Shown: one piece after another, positions 27,187 to 35,475 of the stretch | Numbering within the stretch: the first letter of the stretch is position 1 | How the letters are laid out: each line of letters begins with the position of its first letter | DNA from: Mucilaginibacter cryoferens | GTDB taxonomy: Bacteria; Bacteroidota; Bacteroidia; Sphingobacteriales; Sphingobacteriaceae | NCBI RefSeq assembly: GCF_014205845.1 | Contig: NZ_JACHCR010000020.1 | Span: forward strand, 62,001 to 126,000 | DNA: 64,000 bases | Direction: 5' to 3' | The notes under the pieces: generated by a model | Told to the model about the DNA's origin: nothing | The model's input: the letters and a program-made list of their open reading frames with translations, nothing else | Databases searched by the model: none | Made by a program: the position numbers and the translations under genes

Positions 27187-28578
27187 ATGGACTACGATTT
27201 AATTGTTATAGGGTCGGGCCCGGGTGGCTACGTAGCAGCTATCCGCGCTTCACAACTCGGTTTAAAAACTGCCATCATCGAGAAAGAATCATTAGGTGGT
27301 ATCTGTCTTAACTGGGGTTGTATCCCAACCAAAGCCTTGTTAAAAAGCGCGCAGGTATTTGAATACCTTAATCACTCGCAGGATTATGGTATTAAGATAA
27401 ATGGTACAGGCGAAGTTGATTTTGCAGCTGTTGTTAAACGTAGCCGCGGTGTAGCCGATGGCATGAGCAAAGGCGTGCAGTTTTTAATGAAAAAAAACAA
27501 GATCGACGTAGTTAACGGTTTTGGCGTATTAAAATCAAAAGACACTGTTGAAGTTAAAGCTGCCGACGGTACAACCAGAAAAATAACCGGTAAACATATT
27601 ATACTGGCAACAGGTGGCCGCAGCCGCGAGTTACCAAACATTAAACAAGATGGCGTAAAAGTTATTGGTTACCGCCAGGCCATGGTATTGCCTACCCAGC
27701 CAAAATCAATGGTGGTAGTTGGCTCTGGTGCCATCGGTATCGAGTTTGCCTATTTTTACAACTCTATAGGTACTAAAGTTACCGTTGTTGAGTACTTAGA
27801 TAATATTGTGCCTTTAGAGGACGAAGAGATCTCCAGAAACCTGCAACGCATCCTTAAAAAACAAGGTATCAACATTATGACCGGCGCTAACGTTGAGTCT
27901 GTTGATAGCACAGGTGCACTTTGCAAAGTGAGTATTAAAACCGCTACCGGTACCGAAGTTATTGAGGCCGAGATCGTTCTATCTGCCGTTGGTATCTCTA
28001 CCAACATCGAAGGCATTGGTCTGGAAGAAGTTGGTGTTAAAACCGAACGTGGTAAAGTTTTGGTTGATGATTACTACAAAACCAATATTGAAGGTGTTTA
28101 TGCTATTGGCGATATTGTAAAAGGCCAGGCATTGGCACACGTTGCATCTGCCGAAGGTATCATCTGCGTTGAAAAAATTGCAGGCCAAAACCCACATCCT
28201 TTAGATTATAACAACATCCCTGGCTGTACTTATTGCTCACCAGAAGTTGCATCGGTAGGTTATACCGAAAAAGCGGCTAAAGAGGCAGGCTACGAAATTA
28301 AAGTAGGTAAATTTCCATTCTCGGCATCGGGCAAGGCAAGTGCTGCCGGCGCTAAAGATGGGTTTGTAAAACTGATATTTGATGCCAAATACGGCGAATT
28401 TTTAGGCGCGCACATGCTGGGCCTTAATGTTACCGAAATGATTGCCGAAGTAGTAACCGCCCGCAAGCTGGAAGCTACCGGTCACGAGATCATTAAATCG
28501 GTACACCCTCACCCTACCATGAGCGAAGCAGTAATGGAAGCAGCCGCTGCCGCTTACGATGAAGTGATACACTTGTAA
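27187..28578 (+). CDS. lpdA: Dihydrolipoyl dehydrogenase
   Basis: A 463-residue flavoprotein, the E3 component of 2-oxoacid dehydrogenase complexes. It reoxidises dihydrolipoamide and makes NADH in the cytoplasm. FAD loop GSGPGGYVAA (9-18); redox pair C40 and C45 in GGICLNWGCIP; NAD loop GSGAIGIEFAYFY near 180; second FAD motif VYAIGDIVKG near 305; catalytic HPHPTMSE near the C-terminus, all in the normal order. The length is the family standard. It is a single gene closed by a terminator; E1/E2 genes are not in the window. E3 paralogues are common, so the complex it serves is not known. Confidence 0.96.
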   Translation: MDYDLIVIGSGPGGYVAAIRASQLGLKTAIIEKESLGGICLNWGCIPTKALLKSAQVFEYLNHSQDYGIKINGTGEVDFAAVVKRSRGVADGMSKGVQFLMKKNKIDVVNGFGVLKSKDTVEVKAADGTTRKITGKHIILATGGRSRELPNIKQDGVKVIGYRQAMVLPTQPKSMVVVGSGAIGIEFAYFYNSIGTKVTVVEYLDNIVPLEDEEISRNLQRILKKQGINIMTGANVESVDSTGALCKVSIKTATGTEVIEAEIVLSAVGISTNIEGIGLEEVGVKTERGKVLVDDYYKTNIEGVYAIGDIVKGQALAHVASAEGIICVEKIAGQNPHPLDYNNIPGCTYCSPEVASVGYTEKAAKEAGYEIKVGKFPFSASGKASAAGAKDGFVKLIFDAKYGEFLGAHMLGLNVTEMIAEVVTARKLEATGHEIIKSVHPHPTMSEAVMEAAAAAYDEVIHL

Positions 28579-28635
28579 GGGGGCTAAGTAAAAATTCAAA
28601 AATGCCTGTCTTTTGGGATAGGATCTATAAATTTC

Positions 28636-28676
28636 AAAAGGTCGATAGTTAACGCTATCGGCCTTTTATTTTTTTC
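28636..28676 (+). terminator. Terminator of lpdA
   Basis: Stem AAAAGGTCGATAG (28636-28648) with CTATCGGCCTTTT (28655-28667; one wobble), short loop, T-rich tail to 28676. Confidence 0.85.
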
Positions 28677-28730
28677 TTTAATATTACAACAGAAAAGCTT
28701 TTTGAATTTTGACTTTTTAATTTTCACTTA

Positions 28731-29570
28731 ATGAAACTCCACACCATAGACACCGGCTTTTTTAAATTAGATGGGGGCGCCATGTTTGGCGTAGTGCCCA
28801 AAAGCATCTGGAACAAAACCAACCCTGCCGATGCCAATAATCTTTGCACCTGGGCCATGCGCTGCCTGCTGGTTGAGGATGCAGGCCGGTTGATATTGAT
28901 AGATACAGGCATTGGCGATAAACAAGATCAGAAATTTTTAAGTCATTATTATTTACACGGCGATGCTACTTTAGATAGTTCCCTGGCTGCCCTTGGTTTC
29001 CACCGGGATGATATTACCGATGTATTTTTAACCCACCTCCATTTTGATCATGTTGGCGGCGCCGTTATTCGCGATGGCGAAAAGCTGCTACCCGCTTTTA
29101 AAAACGCCAGATACTGGAGCAACCCCAAACACTGGGATTGGGCCGTAAACCCTAACGAGCGCGAAAAAGCGTCGTTCTTAAAAGAGAATATACTCCCCAT
29201 ACAGGAAAGTGGCCAGCTTAACTTTTTAAACGCCGAAGACGGTATAACATTCAGCCCCAATTTTAACATTCGTTTTGTATCTGGCCATACCGAGGCCATG
29301 ATGCTGCCACTTATTAATTATAAAGGCAAAAACATCCTGTACATGGCCGATCTGCTACCCTCTGTAGGTCACCTGCCCCTACCCTATGTAATGGCGTATG
29401 ACATGTTTCCGCTTACAACCCTTAAAGAGAAAAAACTGTTCCTCACCGAGGCCCTGGAGAACGACTACGTACTATACTTTGAGCACGACCCCATTAACGA
29501 ATGCTGTACACTGCAACAAACTGAAAAGGGCATCAGGGTGAAGGATACGTTTAAGTTGAGTGAATTATAA
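28731..29570 (+). CDS. MBL-fold metallo-hydrolase
   Basis: A 279-residue protein with the metallo-beta-lactamase fold. The metal motif is THLHFDHVGG (His102, His104, Asp106, His107), followed by the later ligands in FVSGHTEAMM and the MADLLP strand. The plan resembles lactonase or AttM-like hydrolases rather than beta-lactamases, because no signal peptide is present; it should be cytoplasmic. It follows lpdA with a terminator between, so it is its own unit. The substrate is unknown; quorum-signal lactones and other esters are options that the sequence alone does not decide. Confidence 0.88.
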   Translation: MKLHTIDTGFFKLDGGAMFGVVPKSIWNKTNPADANNLCTWAMRCLLVEDAGRLILIDTGIGDKQDQKFLSHYYLHGDATLDSSLAALGFHRDDITDVFLTHLHFDHVGGAVIRDGEKLLPAFKNARYWSNPKHWDWAVNPNEREKASFLKENILPIQESGQLNFLNAEDGITFSPNFNIRFVSGHTEAMMLPLINYKGKNILYMADLLPSVGHLPLPYVMAYDMFPLTTLKEKKLFLTEALENDYVLYFEHDPINECCTLQQTEKGIRVKDTFKLSEL

Positions 29571-29779
29571 AAATAGAATCAAGTCGCAAGTATCAGGTAT
29601 CAAGATTTTTTTGAATATGCCCCTGCAAAATGCAGCTATCTATATACCTGATAATCAATACCGTGAAGTCAACAATATTTAGTCATAAGTAGACTTTTTC
29701 TCTTTTCTATACCTAGAACTCAATACTTTCAACTAAATACTAAGCGTCAATTTATCTTTTACAAAACACTACCCGATAC
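29571..29779. other. Spacer with low-complexity repeat-like sequence
   Basis: About 210 bases between convergent genes. It holds short repeated words such as AAGTATCAGGTATCAAG near 29588. No terminator hairpin with a T run is obvious. Confidence 0.35.
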
Positions 29780-29980
29780 TCATTGATATTCTAAAATATC
29801 TCCCGGCTGGCAATCCAGCGCTTTGCAAATAGCTTCGAGGGTTTCTATACGGATAGCTTTAGCTTTTCCAGTTTTTAGGATAGATAGATTAGATATGGTA
29901 ATACCTACCTTATCGCTCAGTTCATTTAATGACATTTTGCGTCTTGCCATCATCACATCCAGGTTAATGATTATCGGCAT
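29780..29980 (-). CDS. Small HTH regulator, Xre/YozG type
   Basis: A 66-residue helix-turn-helix protein. The HTH runs over about residues 10-55, with KMSLNELSDKVGITISNLSILKTGKAKAIRIETLEAICKALDCQPGDILEYQ giving the two helices and the terminal PGDILEYQ of the YozG-like group (quoted here only to show its features). It begins three bases after the stop of the DUF2975 gene and is surely co-transcribed. This gene pair is typical: a DUF2975 membrane protein with a small HTH regulator. It probably binds its own promoter, though no operator is recognisable. Confidence 0.88.
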   Translation of the reverse strand: MPIIINLDVMMARRKMSLNELSDKVGITISNLSILKTGKAKAIRIETLEAICKALDCQPGDILEYQ

Positions 29981-29983
29981 GGC

Positions 29984-30631
29984 TTAAATAACTAATGATT
30001 GTTCTTCTTTCAGCCTTGCTCCCTGCTTAAAGGCTTCGGCAATAATAAATGCCACTATAGCGCATATAAACGACGAATAATCAAACGCGGTTGTATTTAT
30101 CACTCTAAGCGGTGCCTGAATTAATTGCGACTGCTCAAGGTAACTTAACTGTTGGTATGCATAATCTGCCAACGATAAAAACGTTAATAAAGCTCCCACA
30201 TTGTTGATCAATTTAATACAATCCCTGTCAAACATACTTCCATCCGATATTTTTTTAATCACACGGTTTATATTATAAGCCACCATACCCGCCATAATTG
30301 TAATGCCAAGTATCAATATCCATTTTAGTGCTACAGCAATATATGGGGTATCCACCTTATTATGGTTAACCCGCATATCGCCCATGATCCTTACATTTTC
30401 AAGAATGTACTTGTCGCCTATTTTCAACTCGCCGTTAGGGGTGTTTGTAAGATAATTACCGTTAATAACCGTATTAATAGCAGTCCCCTGCCTAAAGCTA
30501 TCATCATTCATACTTAGTGCATCGCCATATCCTTCTTTAAGGCCCTGTAATGCACCTATAGCTACTGCCCTTAAAACAAACGAACCAAACACAAGGTAAA
30601 CCAGTATTTGTAAACTGCGTATTTTTTTCAT
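29984..30631 (-). CDS. DUF2975 membrane protein
   Basis: A 215-residue membrane protein. Four hydrophobic segments are visible, near residues 8-28, 104-124, 140-160 and 180-200, with a loop between the first two. It matches the DUF2975 plan by layout and by its partner, the small HTH gene just behind it. It is the first gene of the pair. The family role is unknown; in similar loci it is thought to modulate the regulator, which is inference. Start codon 30631 is the only suitable ATG. Confidence 0.8.
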   Translation of the reverse strand: MKKIRSLQILVYLVFGSFVLRAVAIGALQGLKEGYGDALSMNDDSFRQGTAINTVINGNYLTNTPNGELKIGDKYILENVRIMGDMRVNHNKVDTPYIAVALKWILILGITIMAGMVAYNINRVIKKISDGSMFDRDCIKLINNVGALLTFLSLADYAYQQLSYLEQSQLIQAPLRVINTTAFDYSSFICAIVAFIIAEAFKQGARLKEEQSLVI

Positions 30632-31145
30632 GATCCCGTAATTATTTTATATCCAAAGCAAATGAATATTTATTACAAATCAAAATTTATTTATTGAATT
30701 ACAATAAATATTAATTGATTAACGATTTATGTACCTACTGGCTCACTGCCAAAAAAGTATGCAAAACACAAAAACAACGTGATGGTGAGGGATAAAATCC
30801 GGGATTCTGCAACGTGTAATAAGTAGGATCAAAGCAATTGCAGTCATTTTTCGGCTTTGTATCATTAAGGGTAACACAAAGGTTGGCAATAGGTGCCGAA
30901 GTCAGAAAATTTGGGCGTAGGTAACCGCCGCATTTTTGGTTAAAAAGAATGGATTATTCGCTTAAAAAGATACGTAAATTTAGGTAGTGTTTTGCGAACA
31001 CCACAAAAACCATACCGCTTGCCTGTTTCACCAATTTTTAAATCAAAATTGAACAATCGCCAAAAGTAACTTTTTCAAGTATCTATAAATCAAGCAATTA
31101 AAAAAAATCTCCATAGCTTATTTTTTTTGAAAATAGACTGTACAA
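30632..31145. other. Long spacer upstream of rpoD
   Basis: About 510 bases between the divergent DUF2975 gene and the rpoD promoter. No open frame, hairpin family or RNA gene is convincing. The central part (about 30740-30960) is less AT-rich than its flanks and could carry a small RNA, but I cannot support one. Confidence 0.4.
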
Positions 31146-31177
31146 TTGTAATTTTTTACAACAATTTTATAACTTTG
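31146..31177 (+). promoter_or_regulatory. rpoD promoter
   Basis: TTG at 31146-31148 and TAACTTTG at 31170-31177, an exact TAnnTTTG match, spacing 21 bases. It lies 45 bases before the start codon. Confidence 0.7.
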
Positions 31178-31222
31178 GTTGTTCTGTAGTTAAATAAAAA
31201 GTACAGAGCGGTTTATAAATAG

Positions 31223-32083
31223 ATGAGACAACTCAAAATAACGCAATCCATCACCAATCGCGAGTCGCAGTCGCTTGATAAATATCTTCACGAGATTGGT
31301 AAAGTTGATCTGATAACAGCCGAAGAAGAAGTAATACTAGCCCAAAAAATACGCGAGGGCGACCAGGCGGCATTGGAGCGTTTAACAAAAACCAACCTGC
31401 GCTTTGTTGTTTCTGTTGCCAAGCAATACCAAAACCAGGGCTTAACACTTGGCGATTTAATTAACGAGGGTAACCTTGGCCTTATTAAAGCCGCCAAACG
31501 CTTTGACGAAACCAAGGGTTTTAAATTTATATCCTACGCCGTATGGTGGATACGTCAATCTATATTACAGGCTATAGCAGAACAATCGCGTATTGTACGT
31601 TTACCGTTAAACCAGGTAGGCTCATTAAGTAAAATAAGTAAAGCGTTTTCTAAACTGGAGCAGGAGTACGAGCGCGAACCATCGCCCGAGGAGCTTGCCG
31701 ATATTTTGGAAACCACTGTAGATAAAATTTCGGATACACTGAGCAACTCCGGCCGCCATGTATCCATGGATGCGCCATTTGTGCAGGGCGAAGAAAACAC
31801 CCTGTTGGATGTACTGGAAAACCATGAGCCCAATACCGATTCTAACCTTATCAACGAGTCGTTATCTGAAGAGATCAAACGTTCGCTATCAACCCTTACA
31901 GAGCGCGAACGCGAAATTGTTATATTATTCTTTGGTTTAGGCACCAACCACCCCCTATCCTTGGAAGAAATAGGCGAAAAATTTAACCTTACCCGCGAAC
32001 GTGTTCGCCAGATAAAGGATAAAGCATTGCAGCGTTTACGCCATACCTCCAGAAGCAAAATTTTAAAATCATACCTGGGATAA
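31223..32083 (+). CDS. rpoD: Primary sigma factor of RNA polymerase (RpoD/SigA)
   Basis: A 286-residue sigma-70 factor without region 1.1, the usual primary form in this phylum. Region 1.2 starts at [16 protein letters not shown]; region 2 has [42 protein letters not shown] and [10 protein letters not shown] for -10 binding; region 3 and region 4 ([41 protein letters not shown]) bind the -35. It recognises the TTG and TAnnTTTG promoters seen across this window. Own promoter and terminator. Other primary sigma copies could exist elsewhere in the genome. Confidence 0.96.
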   Translation: MRQLKITQSITNRESQSLDKYLHEIGKVDLITAEEEVILAQKIREGDQAALERLTKTNLRFVVSVAKQYQNQGLTLGDLINEGNLGLIKAAKRFDETKGFKFISYAVWWIRQSILQAIAEQSRIVRLPLNQVGSLSKISKAFSKLEQEYEREPSPEELADILETTVDKISDTLSNSGRHVSMDAPFVQGEENTLLDVLENHEPNTDSNLINESLSEEIKRSLSTLTEREREIVILFFGLGTNHPLSLEEIGEKFNLTRERVRQIKDKALQRLRHTSRSKILKSYLG

Positions 32084-32104
32084 CTTCTATTCAAAAAATA
32101 TTTG

Positions 32105-32134
32105 AAAGCCATTGGTAATACCGATGGCTTTTTT
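32105..32134 (+). terminator. Terminator of rpoD
   Basis: Stem AAAGCCAT (32105-32112) and GG with CC and ATGGCTTT (32121-32131), short loop, then TTTTTG. It lies 22 bases past the stop. Confidence 0.85.
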
Positions 32135-32390
32135 GTTTACTGCTAAAAAAGCGGCTACTGTATTCACATCTTTTAGATAAAAGAAAAATGTCACGAACGG
32201 GGTACGAGGAGAAACTATCTCTTGAACGATAGCGATTTTTTTTTTACACCATGCGTAGCAGCATTGCAAAGCGTATAAGATTTCTCACCCTTTCCCCACA
32301 CATGGCCACCCGTCAAGGGTTCGAAATGACAACGATTTTGTTTAGAGGTACCATTCTAAAAGATGTGTCCATACGATAGCTGTAAGTCGG

Positions 32391-32413
32391 GGATCGCTTC
32401 GTGCCTCGCAATA
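32391..32413. repeat. Half copy of the REP/MITE-like repeat
   Basis: GGGGATCGCTTCGTGCCTCG is the inverse of the left arm of the element at 2342 with one change. Only one arm is present. The intervening 32134-32390 contains no gene. Confidence 0.65.
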
Positions 32414-32435
32414 TTTATTTTTAAACAGGATCTAA

Positions 32436-32451
32436 ATTAAATCGTTTTAGA
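32436..32451. promoter_or_regulatory. LacI-type operator before the FHS permease
   Basis: ATTAAATCGTTTTAGA, centred on CG at 32443-32444; half-sites match the window consensus GCTAAATCGATTTAGC. The permease start codon is 73 bases downstream. Confidence 0.65.
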
Positions 32452-32516
32452 TATTGATCTTTAGAAGATTTCAACTAATTTACGGGCACCAATTGAAAAC
32501 TGATTAAATCTAAAAT

Positions 32517-33758
32517 ATGAGTACCCTGCCTAAATTTACCGAACGAAAATATCTTGTTGTATTGATATTTGTAACCTCCCTGTTTTTAATGTGGGGCGTA
32601 TCCATGACGCTTGGCGATGTGTTGAACCGTCATTTTCAAAACGTGCTGCATATTACTAAATCCCGGTCAGCGCTGGTACAGTTCTCCATATTCGGGGCAT
32701 ATTTTATAATGGGTATCCCTGCCGGGATGTTTATGAAAAAATTTGGTTATAAAAGTGGTGTATTAATGGGCCTCATCCTTTACGCTGTAGGCGCATTCCT
32801 GTTTATTCCAGCGGCCAATGCCGAGTCGTTTACATTTTTCAGAGTAGCGTTATTTGTACTGGCCTGCGGAATGGCTACGCTCGAAACCGTAGCTCATCCA
32901 TTTATAGCATCACTTGGCGATCAGCGAACCAGCGATCAGCGTATCAACTTTTCGCAGGCTTTTAATGGCGTTGGCGGGGTAATTGGCCCGCTTGTGGGTA
33001 GTTATTTTGTGTTTAGGGCTGGGCAGCTGCATTCAAATGACCTTATATCTGTTAAACAACTTTATGTTGTGATTGGATGTGTTGTGGCGGTAGTGGCTTT
33101 ACTCTTCTCATTTATAAAAGTGCCACCGCTTACAGATCCACACATCATCTCGGATGACTCTTATGCCAATGATTCGTTGGTTAATGTGGATGAAAAAAAA
33201 GGAGATATCAGGCCTCGTCATTTTATTTTTGCAGCCGTTACTCAATTTTTTAATGTGGCAGCACAAGGTGGCACATGGGCGTTTTTCATCAACTACGGTC
33301 ACGATGTAATGCATTTTTCTGATGAGCATGCGGGCTATTACTTTTCGCTAAGTATGGTAATGATGATTGTTGGGCGGTTTGCAGGCACCTACCTCATGAG
33401 GTTTATAAAGCCGTACAAGTTGCTGGCCACTTTTGCACTTTGTAATATCATCATGTGTATTATTGTTGCACAGGGTTTTGGCTGGCCTTCTTTTATCGCA
33501 CTGTTGTTTGTTAATTTCTTCTTCAGTATTATGTTCCCAACCATATTTAGTTTAGGTATAAAAGATATGGGGCCGCATACCCAGCTGGCCTCATCGCTTA
33601 TTGTGATGGGTGTAGTAGGCGGCGGGTTGTTTCCTTATTTCATGGGCCTTATAGCCAACCACAATGTAGCTACCGCTTATTATTTGCCTATTATTTGTTA
33701 CGTAGTTATATTTGCATTCGGTTTTAGCTATCCAAGGTTGAATAAAAAGTCGGCCTAA
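32517..33758 (+). CDS. FHS-type sugar:H+ symporter (FucP-like MFS permease)
   Basis: A 413-residue inner-membrane transporter with twelve hydrophobic helices in the 6+6 MFS plan. The N-terminal part (LVVLIFVTSLFLMWGVSMTLGDVLNRHFQ) and the motif AGMFMKKFGYKSGVLMGL after helix 2 fit the fucose/glucose/galactose permease family. It imports a monosaccharide with protons. A LacI-family operator precedes it and a LacI gene follows 138 bases later. The same operator is found before the alpha-mannosidase genes, so mannose is the best guess for its substrate. It is separate from the PUL by about 3 kb. Confidence 0.9.
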   Translation: MSTLPKFTERKYLVVLIFVTSLFLMWGVSMTLGDVLNRHFQNVLHITKSRSALVQFSIFGAYFIMGIPAGMFMKKFGYKSGVLMGLILYAVGAFLFIPAANAESFTFFRVALFVLACGMATLETVAHPFIASLGDQRTSDQRINFSQAFNGVGGVIGPLVGSYFVFRAGQLHSNDLISVKQLYVVIGCVVAVVALLFSFIKVPPLTDPHIISDDSYANDSLVNVDEKKGDIRPRHFIFAAVTQFFNVAAQGGTWAFFINYGHDVMHFSDEHAGYYFSLSMVMMIVGRFAGTYLMRFIKPYKLLATFALCNIIMCIIVAQGFGWPSFIALLFVNFFFSIMFPTIFSLGIKDMGPHTQLASSLIVMGVVGGGLFPYFMGLIANHNVATAYYLPIICYVVIFAFGFSYPRLNKKSA

Positions 33759-33797
33759 GTGTAAAAGCAACTTATACTTTCCCGTCAAATTATATCC

Positions 33798-33813
33798 AGT
33801 TAATCGATTTACC
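33798..33813. promoter_or_regulatory. LacI-type operator 1 of the regulator gene
   Basis: AGTTAATCGATTTACC, centre CG at 33805-33806. One of two sites 21 bases apart centre to centre, two helical turns, as for cooperative binding. Confidence 0.65.
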
Positions 33814-33818
33814 ATCAA

Positions 33819-33834
33819 AATAAATCGATTAAAC
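33819..33834. promoter_or_regulatory. LacI-type operator 2 of the regulator gene
   Basis: AATAAATCGATTAAAC, centre CG at 33826-33827, 70 bases before the start codon. With site 1 it suggests that the regulator controls itself. Confidence 0.65.
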
Positions 33835-33896
33835 TGTTATTGCAATAAATACAATTTGATATATTGCCCTATATTTGAAATAACTAATATAAACGG

Positions 33897-34922
33897 GTGA
33901 AAAAGAAATTATCTATTGTTGATATCGCCAATGCGTTAAACGTATCAAAAACTACTATATCATTTATTTTAAATGGTCGTGCCCAGGAAAAACGCATCAG
34001 CGGCGACCTGGTTGAAAAGGTAATGAAATATGTAGCCGAAGTTGGGTACAAACCCAACTCGCTGGCCAAAAGCTTACGTACCGGAAAATCTAACACCATT
34101 GGCCTGATGGTGGAAGATATCTCCAATCCATTTTTTGCAAGCATAGCAAGGCTTATTGAAGATCGGGCCTATAAAAACGGTTACAAGATCATATACTGCA
34201 GTACCGATAACGATACCCAAAAAACACAGGACCTCATCAACATGTTTCGCGACAGGCATGTGGATGGCTACATTATGGCCCCGCCCGAAGGGATTGAAGA
34301 AGACATCGAATCGTTGATTAACGATGGGATGCCGGTGGTATTGTTTGACAGGCACCTGCCTGGCGTTAAAACCGACTTTATTGAGGTAGATAATCTTTTC
34401 AGTACTTTTAACGCCACCAAACATTTACTTGACCAAGGCTTTAAAAACATAGCTTTTGTAACCTTCAAATCCCACCAAACCCAAATGGTTGACAGGATAA
34501 GGGGGTACCAGGATGCCATGAAAAGCAACGGGCTGAAACCCACTATTATAAAAGAGATTGTATTTAACCAGGATGAAGAGCAGATAATGGCGCCCCTTCG
34601 CGATTTTTTTAAAGGAAATCCCGACGTTGATGCCATCCTGTTCGGCACCAACCACATTGGTACCTGCGGATTGAAAATAATGCAGGAGCTGGGCAAAAAA
34701 GCCCCTACCGATATTGCCATAATTTCTTTTGATGATTACGATGTATTTAAGCTTCACTCGCCCCCGGTTACGGCTATTGCGCAACCGGTAGAAGAAATTG
34801 CCGATAACGTAATTACCGTTCTGTTAGAGAAACTTAACAATCTCTCTGTATCGGAAAAACCACAATCAATCATTTTAAAAACCGATCTGAAGATCAGAAA
34901 CTCATCGGTAAAAATAGGTTAA
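33897..34922 (+). CDS. LacI family transcriptional regulator
   Basis: A 341-residue regulator. The DNA-binding HTH is at about residues 4-25 (SIVDIANALNVSKTTISFILNGR), with hinge helix PNSLAKSLRTGKS near 55-68, whose Leu inserts at the central CpG. A periplasmic-binding-like effector domain follows (about 69-340), with the strand NTIGLMVEDISNPFFASI. Start codon GTG at 33897, chosen because the HTH begins directly after it. The effector is expected to be a sugar. Two operator sites lie just upstream of it, and eight more near sugar genes. It is the only LacI gene in the window, so it is the likely binder. Length is the family norm. Confidence 0.94.
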   Translation: MKKKLSIVDIANALNVSKTTISFILNGRAQEKRISGDLVEKVMKYVAEVGYKPNSLAKSLRTGKSNTIGLMVEDISNPFFASIARLIEDRAYKNGYKIIYCSTDNDTQKTQDLINMFRDRHVDGYIMAPPEGIEEDIESLINDGMPVVLFDRHLPGVKTDFIEVDNLFSTFNATKHLLDQGFKNIAFVTFKSHQTQMVDRIRGYQDAMKSNGLKPTIIKEIVFNQDEEQIMAPLRDFFKGNPDVDAILFGTNHIGTCGLKIMQELGKKAPTDIAIISFDDYDVFKLHSPPVTAIAQPVEEIADNVITVLLEKLNNLSVSEKPQSIILKTDLKIRNSSVKIG

Positions 34923-34963
34923 ACCTGCTAATGCCGACAGAGCGATGAAATCCGTTAAAAAAG
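34923..34963. other. Start of a gene-free, repeat-filled spacer
   Basis: Short unique stretch after the lacI-type gene. The remaining 510 bases up to the SusC gene are covered by the repeats listed next. Confidence 0.4.
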
Positions 34964-35172
34964 TTTGTCATGCTGAGGAACGAAGCATCTATTCGCAGAC
35001 TTTACAGGGCGAATACGCATGGTGTAGAATAGACTCTTCACTACATCAGTATGACAAACTGGTTATTTTCTAATTTGTCATGCTGAGGTACGAAGCATCT
35101 ATTCGCAGACTTTACAGGGCGAATACGCATGGTGTAGAATAGATTCCTCACTACGTTCAGAATTACAAAAGG
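34964..35172. repeat. Two tandem copies of a 110-bp element
   Basis: Copy 1 at 34964-35073 and copy 2 at 35074-35172, starting TTTGTCATGCTGAGGAACGA. Unit 1 carries inverted ends: TTTGTCAT at its start and ATGACAAA near its end (35051-35058). A shorter inner inverted repeat is TTCGC..GCGAA. I recall this start sequence as a common dispersed repeat in the phylum. No protein is encoded. Confidence 0.85.
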
Positions 35173-35253
35173 GCACTTTTTTAACATAGCATGGGTAGAT
35201 ATAAAGTCCATACACCCTGAAGGTTTGGGATAACGTAAACTAACCAAGGCTAA

Positions 35254-35397
35254 GACTCACCCTGTCGAAGCTACGCCCGACATCCCTCTCTTCAACTTCG
35301 TTGAAAAGAGGGGGTTGAACATTTGAAACTGGCTTTTACCCTCTATGCGACGAAGTCGGAGAGAGGGTCGACCGGCGTAGCCTGGTCGGGGTGAGTC
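35254..35397. repeat. 144-bp inverted-repeat element
   Basis: GACTCACCCTGTCGAAGCTA at the left end, and its inverse, ending TCGGGGTGAGTC, at the right end. Internal stems are CCTCTCTTCAAC and GTTGAAAAGAGG (35285-35311). It has no transposase and looks like a non-autonomous element or a dispersed palindrome. It lies in the 3' region of the SusC gene, where it may act as a terminator. Confidence 0.8.
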
Positions 35398-35475
35398 TTC
35401 GCCAACATACAGAGCAAACTAACAGATCTCACCCAGGCATCTTGCTACTGCTTCTCTCCATTCCTAACGCTAACC

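Noticed and set aside
30740..30960. Small RNA upstream of rpoD
   Set aside because: Composition differs from its flanks, but no promoter or terminator frames a transcript.
31555..32112. 185-codon frame opposite to rpoD
   Set aside because: Serine/arginine-rich shadow of the sigma factor gene.
34964..35172. Possible CRISPR array
   Set aside because: Only two copies, 110 bases each, tandem without spacers; a dispersed repeat fits better.
35254..35397. Possible insertion sequence
   Set aside because: Inverted ends are present but there is no transposase frame and it is only 144 bases.
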